Of a DNA stretch of 64,000 nt, positions 1-12,329 are shown one piece after another (the stretch's first letter is position 1; each line of letters opens with the position of its first letter). Source of the stretch: Bonia amplexicaulis (Eukaryota > Streptophyta > Magnoliopsida > Poales > Poaceae); assembly GCA_036346245.1 (NCBI GenBank), contig CM070737.1:16501131-16565130 (forward strand), read 5' to 3'. Position numbers and translations under genes: made by a program. Under the pieces are notes generated by a model that was not told the origin of the DNA, did no database searches, and saw nothing but the letters and a program-made list of their open reading frames with translations.

Positions 1-2618
1 AATCGCACCAGAAGAACGGTGAGCACTATTTCTTCAATCCCCTCTTCTTCTCGATTTGGTTTCGAACTTTGGTCCTGGGGCTTCTTCGTCGGTGCTTAAC
101 CACCGGCAGTGATTCTCAGCCCTTGGTGCTCAGTGGTGGGGCACTTGGCCGGTGCTTCTCGTGTGCTTGTGTGGCATCCCCTTCACCTCGGCTTTGTCGA
201 CTTGGTTGTCCCGAACAGCAAAGGAGGGCATTGTATCTCCATCTACCATGCTCCTCTCTTGCGGTGGCACAGAGAGGCACTAGGTTTTCTGGGCAGCACC
301 CTCGGGTGTGCCTTGCCTGATCTTCTTGGTTGCTATGAGTGCCATCTGCACTGTGAGATTTTCGATTACTTTTTTGTGCATTTCATGTTTTGTGAGCCGT
401 ACTAGTTGGTTACATTCTGTGAATTGCTCTAGTGTCGGGAGACATTACATGCAATGCTTGTGGGCTGTGGTGTTAAATGCTCTGTGATGAAATCTGTTGT
501 ATACTGAAATTGGTTTGATTATCAAGTTTATATTTGTGCTCTATTGTTAGTACTTACTTCTGTCATTTGATTTTGAGCATCCTGGTTGATTACTGTCGAA
601 TCTGCTGGCTATTATCCTTATTGTGATATCTAGTTCTCAGTATCCTATAGCATATTTTCAGTTCTTCAACTGGAGTTCTCGTTGGTTTAGATAATCTATG
701 ATCATGTGTTACATACATGATCATCTAATCTAAAAGCTAATAAGAAGACTGTTAATTGAGGTCATTTTGTTGGTACTCTATTGCATCGACAGTAATATGT
801 ATGAATACTCATTTCTGTGACAACATAGTAAAGTGTTAGACTATGTGGCTTGGTCTAGGATATTTTGATGATGAATAATTGACAATGATTAATTTGTGAT
901 GATGAATAGTTGGTAATTTTGTTTAGCGCTGCTATGCGAGCTGTGTTGCGTGTGTGCGGATTGATGCGAGTTGTGTCATGTGTGTGCGGATTGATGTTGG
1001 TCAAGTTTGGATGAACTTATGCCGGAAGAATGTTCTTTGTTCTTTACATGTGCAGGTTGAGCATGGAGACGATCATGGTCGGTGACGAGGTGGACCGGGA
1101 CTAGGATGGGAGATCCGAGGTTCAGACGGTCAAGGAGGTCACGAGATGGTCGGGCTCATGCTTGGGGCGCATGGAGATCAGAGATGGATGATACGTGTTA
1201 GAGCTACGGAGGTGCGGTCCGGAGGCTACGATACATGATGGATGATGCGTGGAGAAGCTATGGGAGGTGCGGTCCTGGAGCCTTCGATACGTGATAAGTT
1301 GACAAGTCAGAAGTGTGCAAAAACCCGTGTTAGGAAGGGTTTCGGGTCCCTTGAAAAGTAGTGTGCCAAAAGTCTAGTTGAGATAAAAAAAAGTCTAGGC
1401 CCAGTTGGATAAGTTGTATTAGGGTTTTACGTAGAGATTGAATATGAGTCATAAAAGTCTGTATAAATAAGATACGCTGGTGCGGTGGCTGCTCGCTGCA
1501 GCTGTTTTGGGGGCTCCGAGCGAACAAAAAAAACTTGCGGCGTGCGGCGGCTGAAAACAAAAAGATGTTGATTCATTGAGTTGTTGGAAGATATGTACAC
1601 GAGATGAGCTGATCGAGATTCCAAGCCTTGGCCGTGACATTCATTAGCTATGAGGTGATTGGGTGAGTTAATTAAGGTTTTTGCATTACGTATACTTGAC
1701 TGCATGCATGCATGTTGTTTGGGATCGTGAGCTGTGATTGAGTGAAGAAAAGAAGTATCCAGCGGCGGCTCGGAGATTGCAATCACGCAAGGTAAGGCGT
1801 CGTCAGCTGCACGCGATTTTCGACCGAGCGAACACCGACCTGCAGGCTATCGGCATCGCGAGTTCCTGCGCGTCGTGTGCGCTTGTTCCTGCGTGAAGTT
1901 CCTTGCCGTCATGCACCGAGCACTCCGTACGTGAGTTTTATTGCGACGGGTAGTTTTTCCAGAGCAAGCACACGTCCAGATGAATCCTCATCTTGTTATT
2001 GCTGTTGCTATTGACTTTAGTGGTGAACATAAGGACAAGCGACCAAGATATTTAGTCTACAGTACCTTAGTGTCTTTTGTTACTACAATAACAGAGAGAA
2101 TTTTTTTTTCTGTTTTCATTTTGTGTGCTTGATGTTCGCAGATCAGAATTTTAGAAGATTGCAGACTTTGAAAGAAAAAGCTTTCGCTGGGAATTGCAAT
2201 CATTCACCTCCCTCTGATTGTCATCGACGATCCTACATAAAGCCAATTTTAGAGCTCATAATCTTAATTTTGATTGTCATTTCAATTATTGAAGAGTAAT
2301 GACAGTAGTGGGACGGACAGGATTAAATCTTGTGTAACCCTACATGTGATAGCACTAATCAACAATCTAAAACTTGAGCTTTATGTTAGTATTAGTTAAT
2401 TCTCTATTCATGAGAATGCTTTACATGATTAGTTCAATAGTAATATTGGTTCGTATGTTGAGTATATATTCTGATATAAATGTCATGGTAGAATTACATG
2501 TTTATATGTAATTTATGTCATTTTATACTGCTTGAAATGTACATTAATGATGCTTAATTATGCTGGAATTAAATCTAAATATATGTTTATACGCATTATC
2601 TACTACGTATGCATCAAG
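1..2618. other. Intergenic, no gene recognised
   Basis: No open frame here has recognisable protein similarity. The first 400 bases are C/T-rich and could be the edge of a gene lying outside the window. Positions 1000-1950 are GC-richer and contain a TATA-like tataaataag near 1463, followed by a C/G-rich stretch, which would fit the promoter part of an old LTR, but no paired repeat or target duplication was found. Positions 2150-2600 are AT-rich and featureless. Confidence 0.5.
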
Positions 2619-3668
2619 AGAAAATTGTTCAGGCTATGTTTGAAGCCTCAACTATGGCTGAGATAGGGGATGGCAGTCTCACTATGTTCTGGACTGACAA
2701 TTGGTTGAGTGGTCTCTCTGTCAAGATTATTACACCCAATCGTTTTTGAATGTGTGAGTAGAAGGGCAATGCAAAAAAGATCAGTCAGATAGGCGTTAAC
2801 TGATAACGCTTGGACTGAAGATATTTAGGGAAGCTTTTCCATTATAGCTACAAGAGAGTTTCGTCAGTTATGGAATCGATTGTCTCAGATTCAGCTCTAA
2901 GAAGGTAGTGAAAAGGTAATTTGGAAGTGGTCAGTTTCGTTGTCGTACACAGCAAAATCAGCGTATGAAATGTTTTTTCATGGAGCTACTAGGCTGCTTG
3001 GTAATAAACAGATTTGGAAGTCCAAAGCGCCGTTGAAGTGTAAGTTTTTTTTTGCTTGGCTTGTGATTCAAAGGTGTTGGACGTTCGATAGAACGCAACA
3101 TAGAGGATTGCCGAATCCAGGAACTTGTGTGATGTGTGCGCAAGAATCAGAAACAGAAGAACATCCCTTCGCAAATTGTGTGGTGCCCAGGCAGATTTGG
3201 CATGGAATTATTTCTATCTCGGCGAGTGGTTTTCTTACACCAAACAGGGATTCTTCATTCATGGATCGGTGGTTCAACACACGAAATAGATTTAAAAAGG
3301 AACTTCGGCGTGGGTTTGATCCTCTGGTGATCTTGGTTGTCTAGCAAATATGGAAGGAAACACAACGCACGACTCTTCAACAATATGGCCGTATCAATCA
3401 ATCCCTGATAGTTGCCGTCAAGGCCTGCTCTGGAGTGCAGTAGGAGTTCATTATCTTCGTTGTTGGTCACATGGGTAGTGAGGAGTTCAGGCTTGAAGCG
3501 TAATTTTTGGCTGTTTTGCCGTTTGTCTTATCTCTTTTGTCAGCGCTGGTTGGCGATGATTGCTTACTGACACCATGTTGTTAAGCATGACGGTTGTATT
3601 TCTATAACCGTCTTGTCTTGTTTCCTGTCTTAGTGAATGATACACAAAGCTTTTACGTGTTCAAGCTG
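2619..3668 (+). mobile_element. LINE (non-LTR retrotransposon) 3' fragment
   Basis: This is the 3' end of a plant L1-type LINE, broken by stops. Around 2630-2750 the translation reads like the end of the reverse transcriptase (GDGSLTMFWTDNWLSG). The open frame 2940-3344 is a reverse-transcriptase zinc-binding domain (zf-RVT): SAKSAYEMFF, then IWKSKAPLKCKFFFAWLV, then a CVMCAQESETEEHPFANC cysteine/histidine cluster. After the frame breaks, residues similar to the family's WKE..ARLF..Q tail follow to about 3440. The 3' end near 3640-3665 (gaatgatacacaaagctttt) resembles the usual LINE tail. The 5' part of the element is absent, as expected for 5'-truncated insertion. It is certainly non-functional. 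Confidence 0.82.
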
Positions 3669-4023
3669 TTGCTGCCCACTACCGTACCATTCCACGAGCA
3701 AGAAGTTGGCACTCCAAAATACCTTTTGTATTAAGCTATGAGCCATGGAACTGGAGGCATGGGCATCGAATTTCATTTCAGCTGAACAGGTGGTGAAGCT
3801 GATTACTACTAGTGAAGGAGCAAGACGGTGTTGGTGGTCGATACGAGAAAAATGAGGTGAGCTGCTATGGGCCGTCAGCCCAGCAGCATTTCAAGAGGTC
3901 GGGGTTACGGCAAAGATCAGGAGTGATTCAATGTTTTTCCTTATATCACTTTTGATGTATTTAAAGGATAAATAGCTAAAATTAATATTTAAATATGTAT
4001 TAAATTAGTACAATTTACTGTAT

Positions 4024-4315
4024 ACTTAGGTCCTGCTTATTTCGGCTTGAGCTTCTGGCTTATTTTTTAATATTCCTAATTTTTGTCTTTTTCTAGTATT
4101 TTTGAGCTTTTTTGTCGGTTCTTTTTTTCGTATTCGTTTGTGTTGTCCGTGATGGGCTAACCTGAGGTCACCTGCCCACCTCCCTATTCATCTCAGACCC
4201 GTTCGAAAAAGCGACTCTTTAACGTAGTTTCCTCTTTTTTCCTTTTATATTATCAACGGTATTTTTCTATTTTTACTTATTTTTAATTAAATATATCAAA
4301 AGAAACTAGTAACTT
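4024..4315 (+). repeat. MITE family A copy, interrupted
   Basis: Family A is the T-rich repeat that begins near cttatttcggcttgagctt, runs through cgtattcgtttgtgttgtcc and ends near a block matching tcaaataagccacc in other copies. This copy diverges between about 4150 and 4245, where unrelated sequence intervenes. Other copies in the window are at 13165, 15962, 46605, 56632 (reverse), 59310 and 63812. Confidence 0.55.
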
Positions 4316-4317
4316 AG

Positions 4318-4560
4318 GGTTTATTCCTTTTTTGACTTATGGCTATAGCTTATAATTTTTGACTGAAATTTTTTAATTTTAGCTGTTTGCGACAGAGGTT
4401 ACATAGAGATACTCATGTACGATTTTGGTTAGTACAGATATTAGATTTTTATCATGTACTATAATTAACTTGTAGATCCCGTCTTAAAAAAAATACTTCA
4501 TTTAAAAGTTATATACTATAGAAAAAATCAAAAGTCACAAAGAGCAAACCTTAATACAAT
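4318..4560. repeat. MITE family B copy, degenerate
   Basis: It shares the family B interior (actataattaacttgtagatc, then cgtcttaaaaaaaatacttc) with the better copies at 11908, 20565 and 58754. The ends are poorly preserved and no flanking duplication is visible. Confidence 0.5.
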
Positions 4561-5735
4561 ATTGTTTCAGCTAAAAGGCATGACACTTTTAAGGCCTTAA
4601 ACTACCATCCTTTGACTCATCTACAATGTACGTATAATTGCCTTAAACTATCAAAAATACTCTAATTTTCTGTCTGTCTGTCTGTCTATCTACGTATCTA
4701 TCCTCTATCCATCAATTACCAACAGCTGAGTAGCCGACCACGCGAAACCATACAAAAAGGCCAACTTGACGTGCGTTGCGTTTCCAACTGCCACCAGTCG
4801 GCCACCACCTTCCACCGCCCAATCCAATCGATGGGGATGCAAAATCTTAATTTGTTCGATCCACCCACCTAATCGATCGCCCCATTGGCTGCAGAACGGA
4901 ACGGCCGGTAAGATGACACTTCCCTCTGTTAAAAATAATCTTATTTTAAAGTTAAAATTATAGTAGAGTCTGTCTCTATATATAATTTAAGTTGAAGTTA
5001 TGATTAACTCGAAGTCTGAATACGTATGCTAGTAGAAGATTATTAGCCTACTAGTTAGAGACACGTGCGTTGCAACAGAGTCACAAAAATAGTGAGACAT
5101 AACTTATCACTGACCAACTTCACACATCAAACATTAGAGAGCAAACGACAGAGAGAAAAATGGCCAGAATACGTGAGGAGATGGGGAAAGTGGAAAGGGT
5201 AGGCGGTTGTATTTTAAGAGAGAGAGAAGATGAGAGAGACAAATAGTCCAGATCAAATCAGATAGCTGTAGAGAAGGGAGAGGATAACGCACCGATGACC
5301 ACCAACTCCTCTTTATATAATAGTAGAGATATATTGAGGAGCCTTGTAGCCAGTTTTGCAAGAACAAAAGTAAAGGGAAAAAGGAAGCAAGTAAGAGAAA
5401 GGAGAAATTCAGAAATTCTCCTGTGTTCTCTCAATTTATTTGCGATGTGTGTGTTTTCTTCTATAGTAAAGTTAACAAGTGATATCAGAGTCTAGGCGAG
5501 AATCGAACCGCTAGAAAAATCATCTCGACGATTCCGTTTCAACGCATCTCACACGGTGCTTCTGAACGCACGTCGCTCATCTTCACGAAGCTCTCCTAGA
5601 AAAAAGACTCGTGTGGCACGTCATTTTATTTTCTCTAGCTAGCTTATTGTTTCTGCTCACTCTTAGAACATTTCAGTATATACCGAACTGCTGAACCAAA
5701 TTATTTTGGTTTGTAAGGCTCGATATTTAATTTTT

Positions 5736-6790
5736 ATGCGGCAATTTCGGTGGGCAATGCCGAAAAACCAAATTTAACTGATACACCTAGGCCCCGGGAG
5801 ACAAGGACACGCGTCCCTCGAGGCGCCCATGCCCGGCCGGATCCGCACCGAACAAACGAAAAGAAAATATCGCCCGAACAGCGACCCCTATCCTCGTGGA
5901 CTTCGCACGTTGCCCCCGCTCGTCCCTTCCGCGCAGACCACGTTCCCTCGCCGCGCCTGGCGTGCAACCGGGACAGGCGGTCCGCCATGGTCCACCCAAA
6001 AGTTGGAAATTTTCGGGCCGTGGCACATGGTTTTGCCGCGCCGCGCCGCGCCGTCGCCGAGCCGCTGTCGTGGTTCGGTCGCTCTCGCCGGATTTTCGCA
6101 CGATTCCGGCGGGTCCACTACGGATCATGGATACTAAACGGAACGCACCCTTATCGCTTGTAAGACGACCGCAAGCCGGACGTGTCTTTTCGATGAAACG
6201 TCGTCGGGTCTTCTTCCGTGGGTACATAAAACGCTGCGTTCCATCTTCCACGCACGAGCCGCCCGGTCAGAGCGGTGGTTTCCGTTCCGTTCCGTCCGTG
6301 GACGCGTTCTGGATGGACAAGCTTTGAGAAAAATCTCACCTGAGTCGTGGTGGAACACTAGACCTGCGCGCAGCAGAGAACTCTGGCCGGAAGGGTCGTA
6401 TTGGTCGAGCTCAGCAGCGAGCTCGTGTTTGAATGTTTCCGAAAGAGTGAGACAGGGTATATAGGTCACTCGTAGACCAGATCCGAAACAACTTTTTAAA
6501 GTTTTTTTTAGATCGTCCACCACGCTAAGCTTGAACCGGTCCCAGACCAGGATAAGGATTAGAGAGCATCACGATCTTGGGTGCAGATTCTAAGCAGCGT
6601 CCCTCTTGTTTGACTAAAACCTCAGGGCTAATGCCACGGATTAGGACGTGTAATTATTGGCTCGAGAACAAAAGGTGAAGGCAGGCGCGTTTGGGTGTCT
6701 GGATCGGTGGGACTCGAAGCCACGGCCTTGGAGACGCCAGTTTAGCAGCCCTTCGTGCTGAGCAACACAGCACGGGAACACAGAAAGAAC
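5736..6790. other. GC-rich block, no gene recognised
   Basis: Positions 5740-6330 are strongly GC-rich and open in several frames on both strands, which is what high GC alone produces. None of the translations contains a domain I recognise. There are no credible splice sites joining them to anything. It could be a captured promoter or 5' exon fragment inside the neighbouring retroelement, or a decayed first exon. The remainder to 6790 is unremarkable. Confidence 0.4.
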
Positions 6791-6946
6791 TGTTGAAGAA
6801 CCGTCTGGTAAACCTAGTCTGAGTGATGTCTGTTAGACAGAAGATGAATTAAACACAAAATAATGCAAGTACAAAATAGATTGAACGGAGAGATAGAGAA
6901 ACCCCCTCTTTCTTTATTAATTTTCCTCCAAAAGGTACAAGTTACA
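6791..6946 (-). repeat. 3' LTR of the copia remnant
   Basis: It is about 75-80 percent identical by eye to 8553-8709, with shared blocks such as agagatagag and tacaaaatagatt. It abuts the RNase H remnant directly, so the polypurine tract has been lost. Confidence 0.65.
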
Positions 6947-6970
6947 ATAATTATGACGCCAATTTATGGA

Positions 6971-7758
6971 CTAAGGATGTGGTGCCATTCGTTGAAACAA
7001 AGTACATTCTCGTGCGGCTTCGTATAGCACTATGATTTTCGAGTGATTCGTCGAAATTAATACAAGACTTTGCTTAAACAATTTCCATGAAATTACAGTT
7101 CCACCACATAGAAATACATAACATGTTTGTGACCTAACTGTATGCGGGTCTGACAGGTATTCTGCATCTGCATAGCCAGTCATATTCAGATCTTGGTTCT
7201 TTCTGTAGAACAGTCTAAGGTTTTTGCTTCCTTAGCAGTATCGAAAGATATCCTTTATTCTATGTCAATGCCTTTTGATAGGTTTTGCACTATACCTTGC
7301 TAATAGTTTTACGACAAATGCAATGTCTGGTCTAGTGCGGTTTGCTAAATACATAAGTGCTCCTATTGCACTTAAGTACGGGAATTCTGGTCCCAGAACT
7401 TTCTCCCCCTCTTCTCTAAGTTGGTATGTATCCTTGTCTTGTTGTAAAAATCTTCCGATCATTGGTACTTTCGTTGGGTACGATTTTTAAAAGCCGAACA
7501 TTTTTAACACCTTTTGAGTGTATGCGAACTGATGTACTAATATCCCTTCAGAGACATGCTCAAGCTACAAGCCTTGGCAATATTTAGTTTTACCCAATCT
7601 TTCATTTCGAATTCTGACTCCAGATAAAAATTCACTTCCTTTATATCTTCCAAGGTTCCAATGATATTCGGATCATCTATGAAGTTTGAAGGTTCCGATG
7701 ATATGTAATTTTTGAGGATTTCTCCGCTAATTTTTACTTCTGAGAAGTTTTCGCGCAA
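6971..7758 (-). pseudogene. Copia reverse transcriptase and RNase H fragments
   Basis: Read on the minus strand, the sequence gives the reverse-transcriptase segment GTLEDIKEVNFYLESEFEMKD, then, after stops and a frame change, ALMYLANRTRPDIAFVVKLL, and finally the RNase H segment GYADAEYLSDPHTVRSQTCY. These appear in the order found in Ty1/copia polyproteins. Several stops and frameshifts separate them, and the central YVDD-containing part is missing, so no enzyme can be made. The RNase H reading stops within 30 bp of the 3' LTR. Confidence 0.85.
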
Positions 7759-8552
7759 TTTTCTAGGAAAACCGGGGCCTATCTCTGAAGTTTGAAGGAC
7801 CTTCCCATAATATCCAGATACCGAGGGGGCCTATTTGCAAAACTAGCCCCTTCCCTTCTTTTTCTCCTCTACAGCCCGATCCGGCCCAAAAGGACGGCGA
7901 CGCTCATGCGGGAGGCAGCAACGTCGTCTTCACCCGGGGTCCAAGCGGTGACGGCGGCGCTCATGCGGGAGGCGACAATGTCAGCTTCACCCAGGGGCCA
8001 GGCGGCGGTGGCCCATGTAGGGGCGAGTGGCGCAGGAGTTGGCATCCGAGGCGACGATGGCCCGTGTGAGGGCACGCGGCAGCTGGGAACCGATGGCCGA
8101 GGCAGCGGTGGTCCATGCGGGGGCGCGCAGCGCAGCGGCGTCTAGGCTAACTCGATCAGAACCGAGCAGCGGCTGGTGCTTGTGCGGGTGGCCAACAGCT
8201 CGGGCGGTGCGTGTAGGCAGCCAGGTGTTCATGTGGTGCATGTGGCGGCTAGCGTGGCTGCGGGCCAGTGCGTGTGGTTCAGGTGCACAGCCGTATGTAG
8301 ATGATGTTTGCATTTTTTTCTCCTTTTTTTCAATCTACAATGCAATCAACATCTACTCTTTTGTGCAAATCTACCGATCGGATTGGCCAACGACTTCAAG
8401 TCAGCTCGCGCTAGATTAGCGCGTATTTGCACCATAGAGGAATTATCTAGAAAGTGAAAATTTGCGGAATTTAAAGTGATCTAGGTAGACAATTCAATCT
8501 ACAAGTGCTTCAATGATTATTTTCCATACCAGAGCGATTCGTGCTAATAACG

Positions 8553-8709
8553 TGTTGAGGAACCGTCGCTGGCGAGTCTAATCCGAATAATTCCTTCTAG
8601 ACAGTAGATGGATCAAACACAGAATAATACAAGCACAAAATAGATTAACATAGAGATAGAGGAACTCTTTCTTTCTTAATTACTTTTCTTTCAAAAGATA
8701 CAAATTACA
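8553..8709 (-). repeat. 5' LTR of the copia remnant
   Basis: Partner of 6791-6946. It starts tgttgaggaaccgtc and ends ttaca. Confidence 0.65.
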
Positions 8710-10312
8710 ATGATTGAGATTTCTATCTATACACTAAAAGATAAGATGTTCACCATAATTCAGACTTACATACCCAGATTCCTAACCAGAACAAGCTTTT
8801 CGCCGGTTTTGTTGTTCCAACTAACTTGTGGCCGTGTCCCCAGTAATCGGGCTCGTGCCATGTGTACGCTGGACATTTGTTTTATCTCATTTAATTATTA
8901 TTAATTTGTGTCAATGGCAGACGTGTGACTGGGCTGTTGTTTGTTCTGCCCACTGAACATGCTCTTGGCGCGTAGCTGGATCGCGCGACGGGTGTCCAGT
9001 TTTTTAGAGCCCATCACGTTGTGTTAGGTTAGTGTTATTGATTAATGATTGTATATCTATCACAGTTCCTGATTATATCTTCAATCTTCAGGTCTTAGAG
9101 AAATTGTTGCAGGACGGGTCGTCTAAGAGTAGATGATATCTTATTGCAAGAATGCATATGGGTGATACTTCCTGGAGATGGTGTGAAATGCACCATTATC
9201 TCGTGAATTTTTTAGGGAAAACATTAATGTTTGTTAGGCATATCAAATAATGTAATGAGGCAGTTTTTTATTTCGAGAGCAACATTTATGTTGCTTCTCC
9301 CGTTCTCCCTTGCAATGGAAGCCAAGGAAAACCCTAGTGCAAACACAAAATGTGATGCGGAAAATCACACACGTGTCTACTCACCTATTCTTACTGGGTC
9401 CATGGATTCTCCTTTTGCCCGTTTTTTCTGCAAACATGAACCTGTGAATCGGCAATTGGTCATTCAATGATCCAGAGCCAAATTAGTGAAAAGGTCTTTT
9501 GTAAGCTAAGTTTGTGCTCCAGCTTTCGTAAATTTGCAGTAAACTTCGGACCACTCGGCCCTCAGGGCTTCCATGTGCAGAACTTTTGTCCCAAATTAGG
9601 AGACAAAGGACTACTATTTCATGCCGCTAATCAAGGACTAAAGTACGTAGTAGTATTTCCCTCATCAACGCAATGAAGATAATACTACCAAGAAAATTTA
9701 CCCCTTTTAAGCTTGTTTAGAATTTAAAGGGGGGGCAAAAAAAATCAGATTTTAAGGTCGAGACTTTGGACATCTGCATGCAAAGTCATACTAGTATAGT
9801 TTTCCCCGGAGTAATACAATTCTAAAAAAAAAGAGTTTCTTGAAAGATCTAGTTGCCGTCTACCTCGACCACCGACTCAGCCTGCAATAGAATCAGAACC
9901 CAGCAGTGGCGCGCCGCGTGTCCTCGCCCGCCTGCGCCCATAAAAGATTTACTAACACGACGAGGCATCGTCCCTCTACCGTAACATGCCGCTGTCTACG
10001 TGTCAGCCTCTGAGACCAGATCAGGGCAGCAGCAGCAGAATCTGGCAAGGCATGTGGAAGTGGCCAACCAACTTTCACACTCCTGCTAATACCCTTTTTT
10101 ATTCTGGGAAAAAAAACGGGGACAAAGGCACAAGCCATATGTGCTTATGGGGTCCACTGTCAGTGTCCTGAAAAAACCTAACTAGTGCAATGTAAACACA
10201 GCAAAAATGGTGATGCCACAGATGCGAATTGCGTACATTAGATTAGTCAAAGCGCACCACGCCGTGTTTGAAAGCAGGCGCCTAGCATTATCCCATTTCT
10301 TCCAGCTGGAGC
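8710..10312. other. Intergenic and upstream region of the OXS3-like gene
   Basis: No protein is recognised. The last 400 bases lie upstream of the OXS3-like gene and contain an ABRE-like tacgtgtc at about 9998-10005, which would suit a stress-regulated gene but is a short motif that occurs by chance. A run of Gs at about 9730 and AT-rich stretches are otherwise featureless. Confidence 0.4.
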
Positions 10313-10324
10313 TATATATATATA
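10313..10324 (+). promoter_or_regulatory. TATA box of the OXS3-like gene
   Basis: An uninterrupted tatatatatata lies 116 bp upstream of the start codon, a normal spacing for a plant TATA box followed by a leader of about 80-90 bases. The leader is C/T- and purine-rich (agagagaggaagcaagagag). Confidence 0.6.
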
Positions 10325-10439
10325 CACCCACCCTTACACCATCCTTGTAAAAAAAAGGCTGTGTGAGAGAGAGGAAGCAAGAGAGAACACACCTTTTTCC
10401 TGCCGTTTCCTGCGTTCCAGAAACCAGAAGACTGCAGCC

Positions 10440-10955
10440 ATGAGCAGATTCGGTGGAGCTCCGGTCCTTCCGGTGCACCATGAAGATGAGGAGTTGTTCG
10501 AGACATCGTCTTCCATCTCCGGTGACTCGGACGAGGAGGCCCAGTTTTCGGACAGCGAGGACGCTGAAGCTCGCCAGTTCGTGCAGCAGGCGACTTCACC
10601 GTCGCCGCAGCCCGTGCGAAGGCTGAATTCAGATAGCCTCTACGATCTGTCATCTATGATGGCACAGCTACCTGTCAAGTAAGTTTCTGGGGAAAAAATA
10701 TGCATACATCAGTATATGTACAACAAAAAGGAAAATTTCCTCACCGTGCAAGTTCTTTGCAGGAAAGGGCTGTCCAAATACTACGATGGGAAGTCCCAAT
10801 CGTTCGCATGTATGTCCGAGGTGAGATGCCTGGAGGATCTACGCAAGAAAGAGAGCCCCTACGAGAAGATCAAATCATGCAAGAGCTATGTAGCACTAGA
10901 TGGGAGCCAGAAAGCTTGTCATATAGGAGGGCCTAACAGCACATCAATAGCCTGA
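10440..10955 (+). CDS. OXS3: OXIDATIVE STRESS 3 (OXS3)-like protein, two exons
   Basis: Exons are 10440-10678 and 10763-10955. The intron is 84 bp with donor gtaagt and acceptor tttgcag, and splitting a lysine codon keeps frame. The product is 143 aa. The N-terminal half is acidic and serine-rich (SSSISGDSDEEAQFSDSEDAE, about residues 20-40), followed by LNSDSLYDLSSMMAQLPVK. The second exon supplies the family's signature KGLSKYYDGKSQSFACM and VRCLEDLRKKESPY, then CKSY. Plant OXS3 relatives are small nuclear stress-tolerance proteins thought to act on chromatin or transcription; this one is assigned by motif, not by test. It ends soon after GPNSTSIA, so the C-terminal tail may be shorter than in some relatives. 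A TATA box lies 116 bp upstream. The start is the first ATG in the leader. Confidence 0.9.
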
Positions 10956-11323
10956 AGGCCCTCTGGAAGCTCTTGCGCGAATCTGATGGCTCGGAACAAC
11001 AGCGAAAGCATGCTCTGCAGGCCTCCCCCGATTCCTGTAGACAAAAGCGGATGCAATCAGTAGACTCACCATCGAAATGTTTTTGCCCAGGGTTTCACCA
11101 CTGTAATTTTTTTTTCCTTAGGAATTTTCTTGACAAGCATATTAGCCTGTCAAAGATGTGAAGAGGTTTTCCTTCTCTGCAGTCAACGGAGTCTCTTGTT
11201 CATGAGGACATTTATTATGTGTGTGCATAGCTAGACGGATTGCATACTGAACGTTTCTTGTAACTGCAGGGTTGATGAACAACCTTCCCTGTATGTCTTG
11301 AGCTCTGAGCTTATGGTACATCC

Positions 11324-11452
11324 AACTGATTTGGTTATTTCTCAATATCATAAAAGAATAAAAGAGAAGGAGCTAAAACAGAAAGGTTGGGGATAAAGAC
11401 AACTAATTTGGTTATTAAAAAAATAAAAGAGAAGGAGCTAAAACAGAAAGGA
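11324..11452. repeat. Imperfect direct duplication
   Basis: A segment beginning aact(g/a)atttggttatt and ending ggagctaaaacagaaagg occurs twice, at about 11324-11386 and 11401-11452. The second copy abuts the point where the HAD pseudogene loses homology, so the duplication may mark the break that removed its 3' end. Confidence 0.7.
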
Positions 11453-11907
11453 TGCGACTCCTCTTCGCCGTTGGGGGCGCCAATTACATTTGCCACTGCT
11501 TTGGTCTTCTCGGCCCCATTTGCAAGAGCAACGCCCAATGATGCTAGTTGTAGCATTTCTATGTCATTTTCTCCGTCTCCAATTGCCATTACCTTGCAGA
11601 AAAAATGACAAATGATGCAAGTGGATTAGTACACGATGGTATCGTGCAGTAAAACAAAATTTTGAGGGTTTGATGGAAGCTTTAGGGACTACTGTTTATT
11701 TGGACTGTGGTTTTACTTTTCGAGATTGTTTGGTAAACAATTTGAAAAACTGTAAAAACTCAATAGTTTTACTCGGTGAAACAGAAAAAAAATCAGGATT
11801 AGATGGCGATTTGTTACTGAAAGAACTGCAGAAAAAAAATGCAGGCTACATTTGGATTGTGTCGTGTATAAATGCGTATAAGATAGCGGGGAACTAGACA
11901 ATTATAT

Positions 11908-12148
11908 GGGCCTGTTCTTTTTTTATGCTACTTATAAATTTTTACGTGACTTATGACTTTTAAATTTGTTTGTACGAGAGATTACGAGTAATAAAAATTC
12001 ATGTGCGGTTTTTGCTTATATAAATGAAGTCAGTAAAGTATATACTACAATTAACTAGTAGACTCTATCTTGAAAAAAATATTCTATTTAGAAGTTAATT
12101 CTTGTAGAAAAGCGAAAAGCATTTTTTAAGTTCGAAAAGAACAGGACC
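11908..12148. repeat. MITE family B copy with TAT target duplication
   Basis: The ends are GGGCCTGTTCTTTTTT and a near-perfect inverted partner ending AAAAGAACAGGACC. The flanks are TAT at 11905-11907 and TAT at 12149-12151. It inserted a few bases downstream of a splice donor of the HAD pseudogene (minus strand). Interior landmarks are actacaattaactagtagac and gaaaaaaatattc. Confidence 0.75.
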
Positions 12149-12329
12149 TATACCTCATCCGGACTAATGCAAAGGTGGTCCAACAAAACCTTCAAGCCAT
12201 TGCCCTTCGAAGCTCGAGCATATCAGGCTGTGCCTGAACACGGGCCTGGCCTTCTGTCGCCTTTGCCCACTATGGCCTCAGTGTGGAAGAAATTCCCTCA
12301 GGAGTTTCAAGGAACAGTACTTTCCTGAA

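Larger units (their letters stand above)
3669..5735. other. Intergenic, MITE-rich
   Basis: No gene is seen. The stretch holds copies of the two recurrent MITE families (see 4024 and 4318), a short TCTG microsatellite at about 4670-4690, and a purine-rich block around 5110-5300. A segment from about 5043 (acacgtgcgttgcaac) to about 5334 (tataatagtagagat) carries end sequences common in grass MITEs, but I could not prove matching flanks. Confidence 0.45.
6791..8709 (-). mobile_element. Decayed Ty1/copia retrotransposon with paired short LTRs
   Basis: Two direct repeats of about 156 bp (6791-6946 and 8553-8709) bracket minus-strand copia coding remnants. Both repeats begin TGTTGA.GAACCGTC and end ..TTACA. 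Left of the right repeat is a sequence resembling grass copia primer-site junctions (cgtgctaataacg). The element therefore runs right to left, with its 5' LTR at 8553-8709. Between 7760 and 8300 lies a GC-rich leader with no recognised protein; it contains a partial internal duplication (gctcatgcgggaggc occurs twice). The flanks do not show a clear 5-bp target duplication, and most of gag, protease and integrase are missing. Confidence 0.7.

Noticed and set aside
5734..6523. Several 76-154-codon frames on both strands
   Set aside because: They overlap in all frames with no recognisable protein, so composition is the likelier cause.
6675..6775. tRNA-like stretch on the minus strand (T-arm-like ggcttcgagtcccacc with ggctgctaaact upstream)
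   Set aside because: The T-arm and anticodon-like parts are suggestive, but no pairing 7-bp acceptor stem or proper D-arm could be drawn, so it is at most a degenerate tRNA-derived piece.
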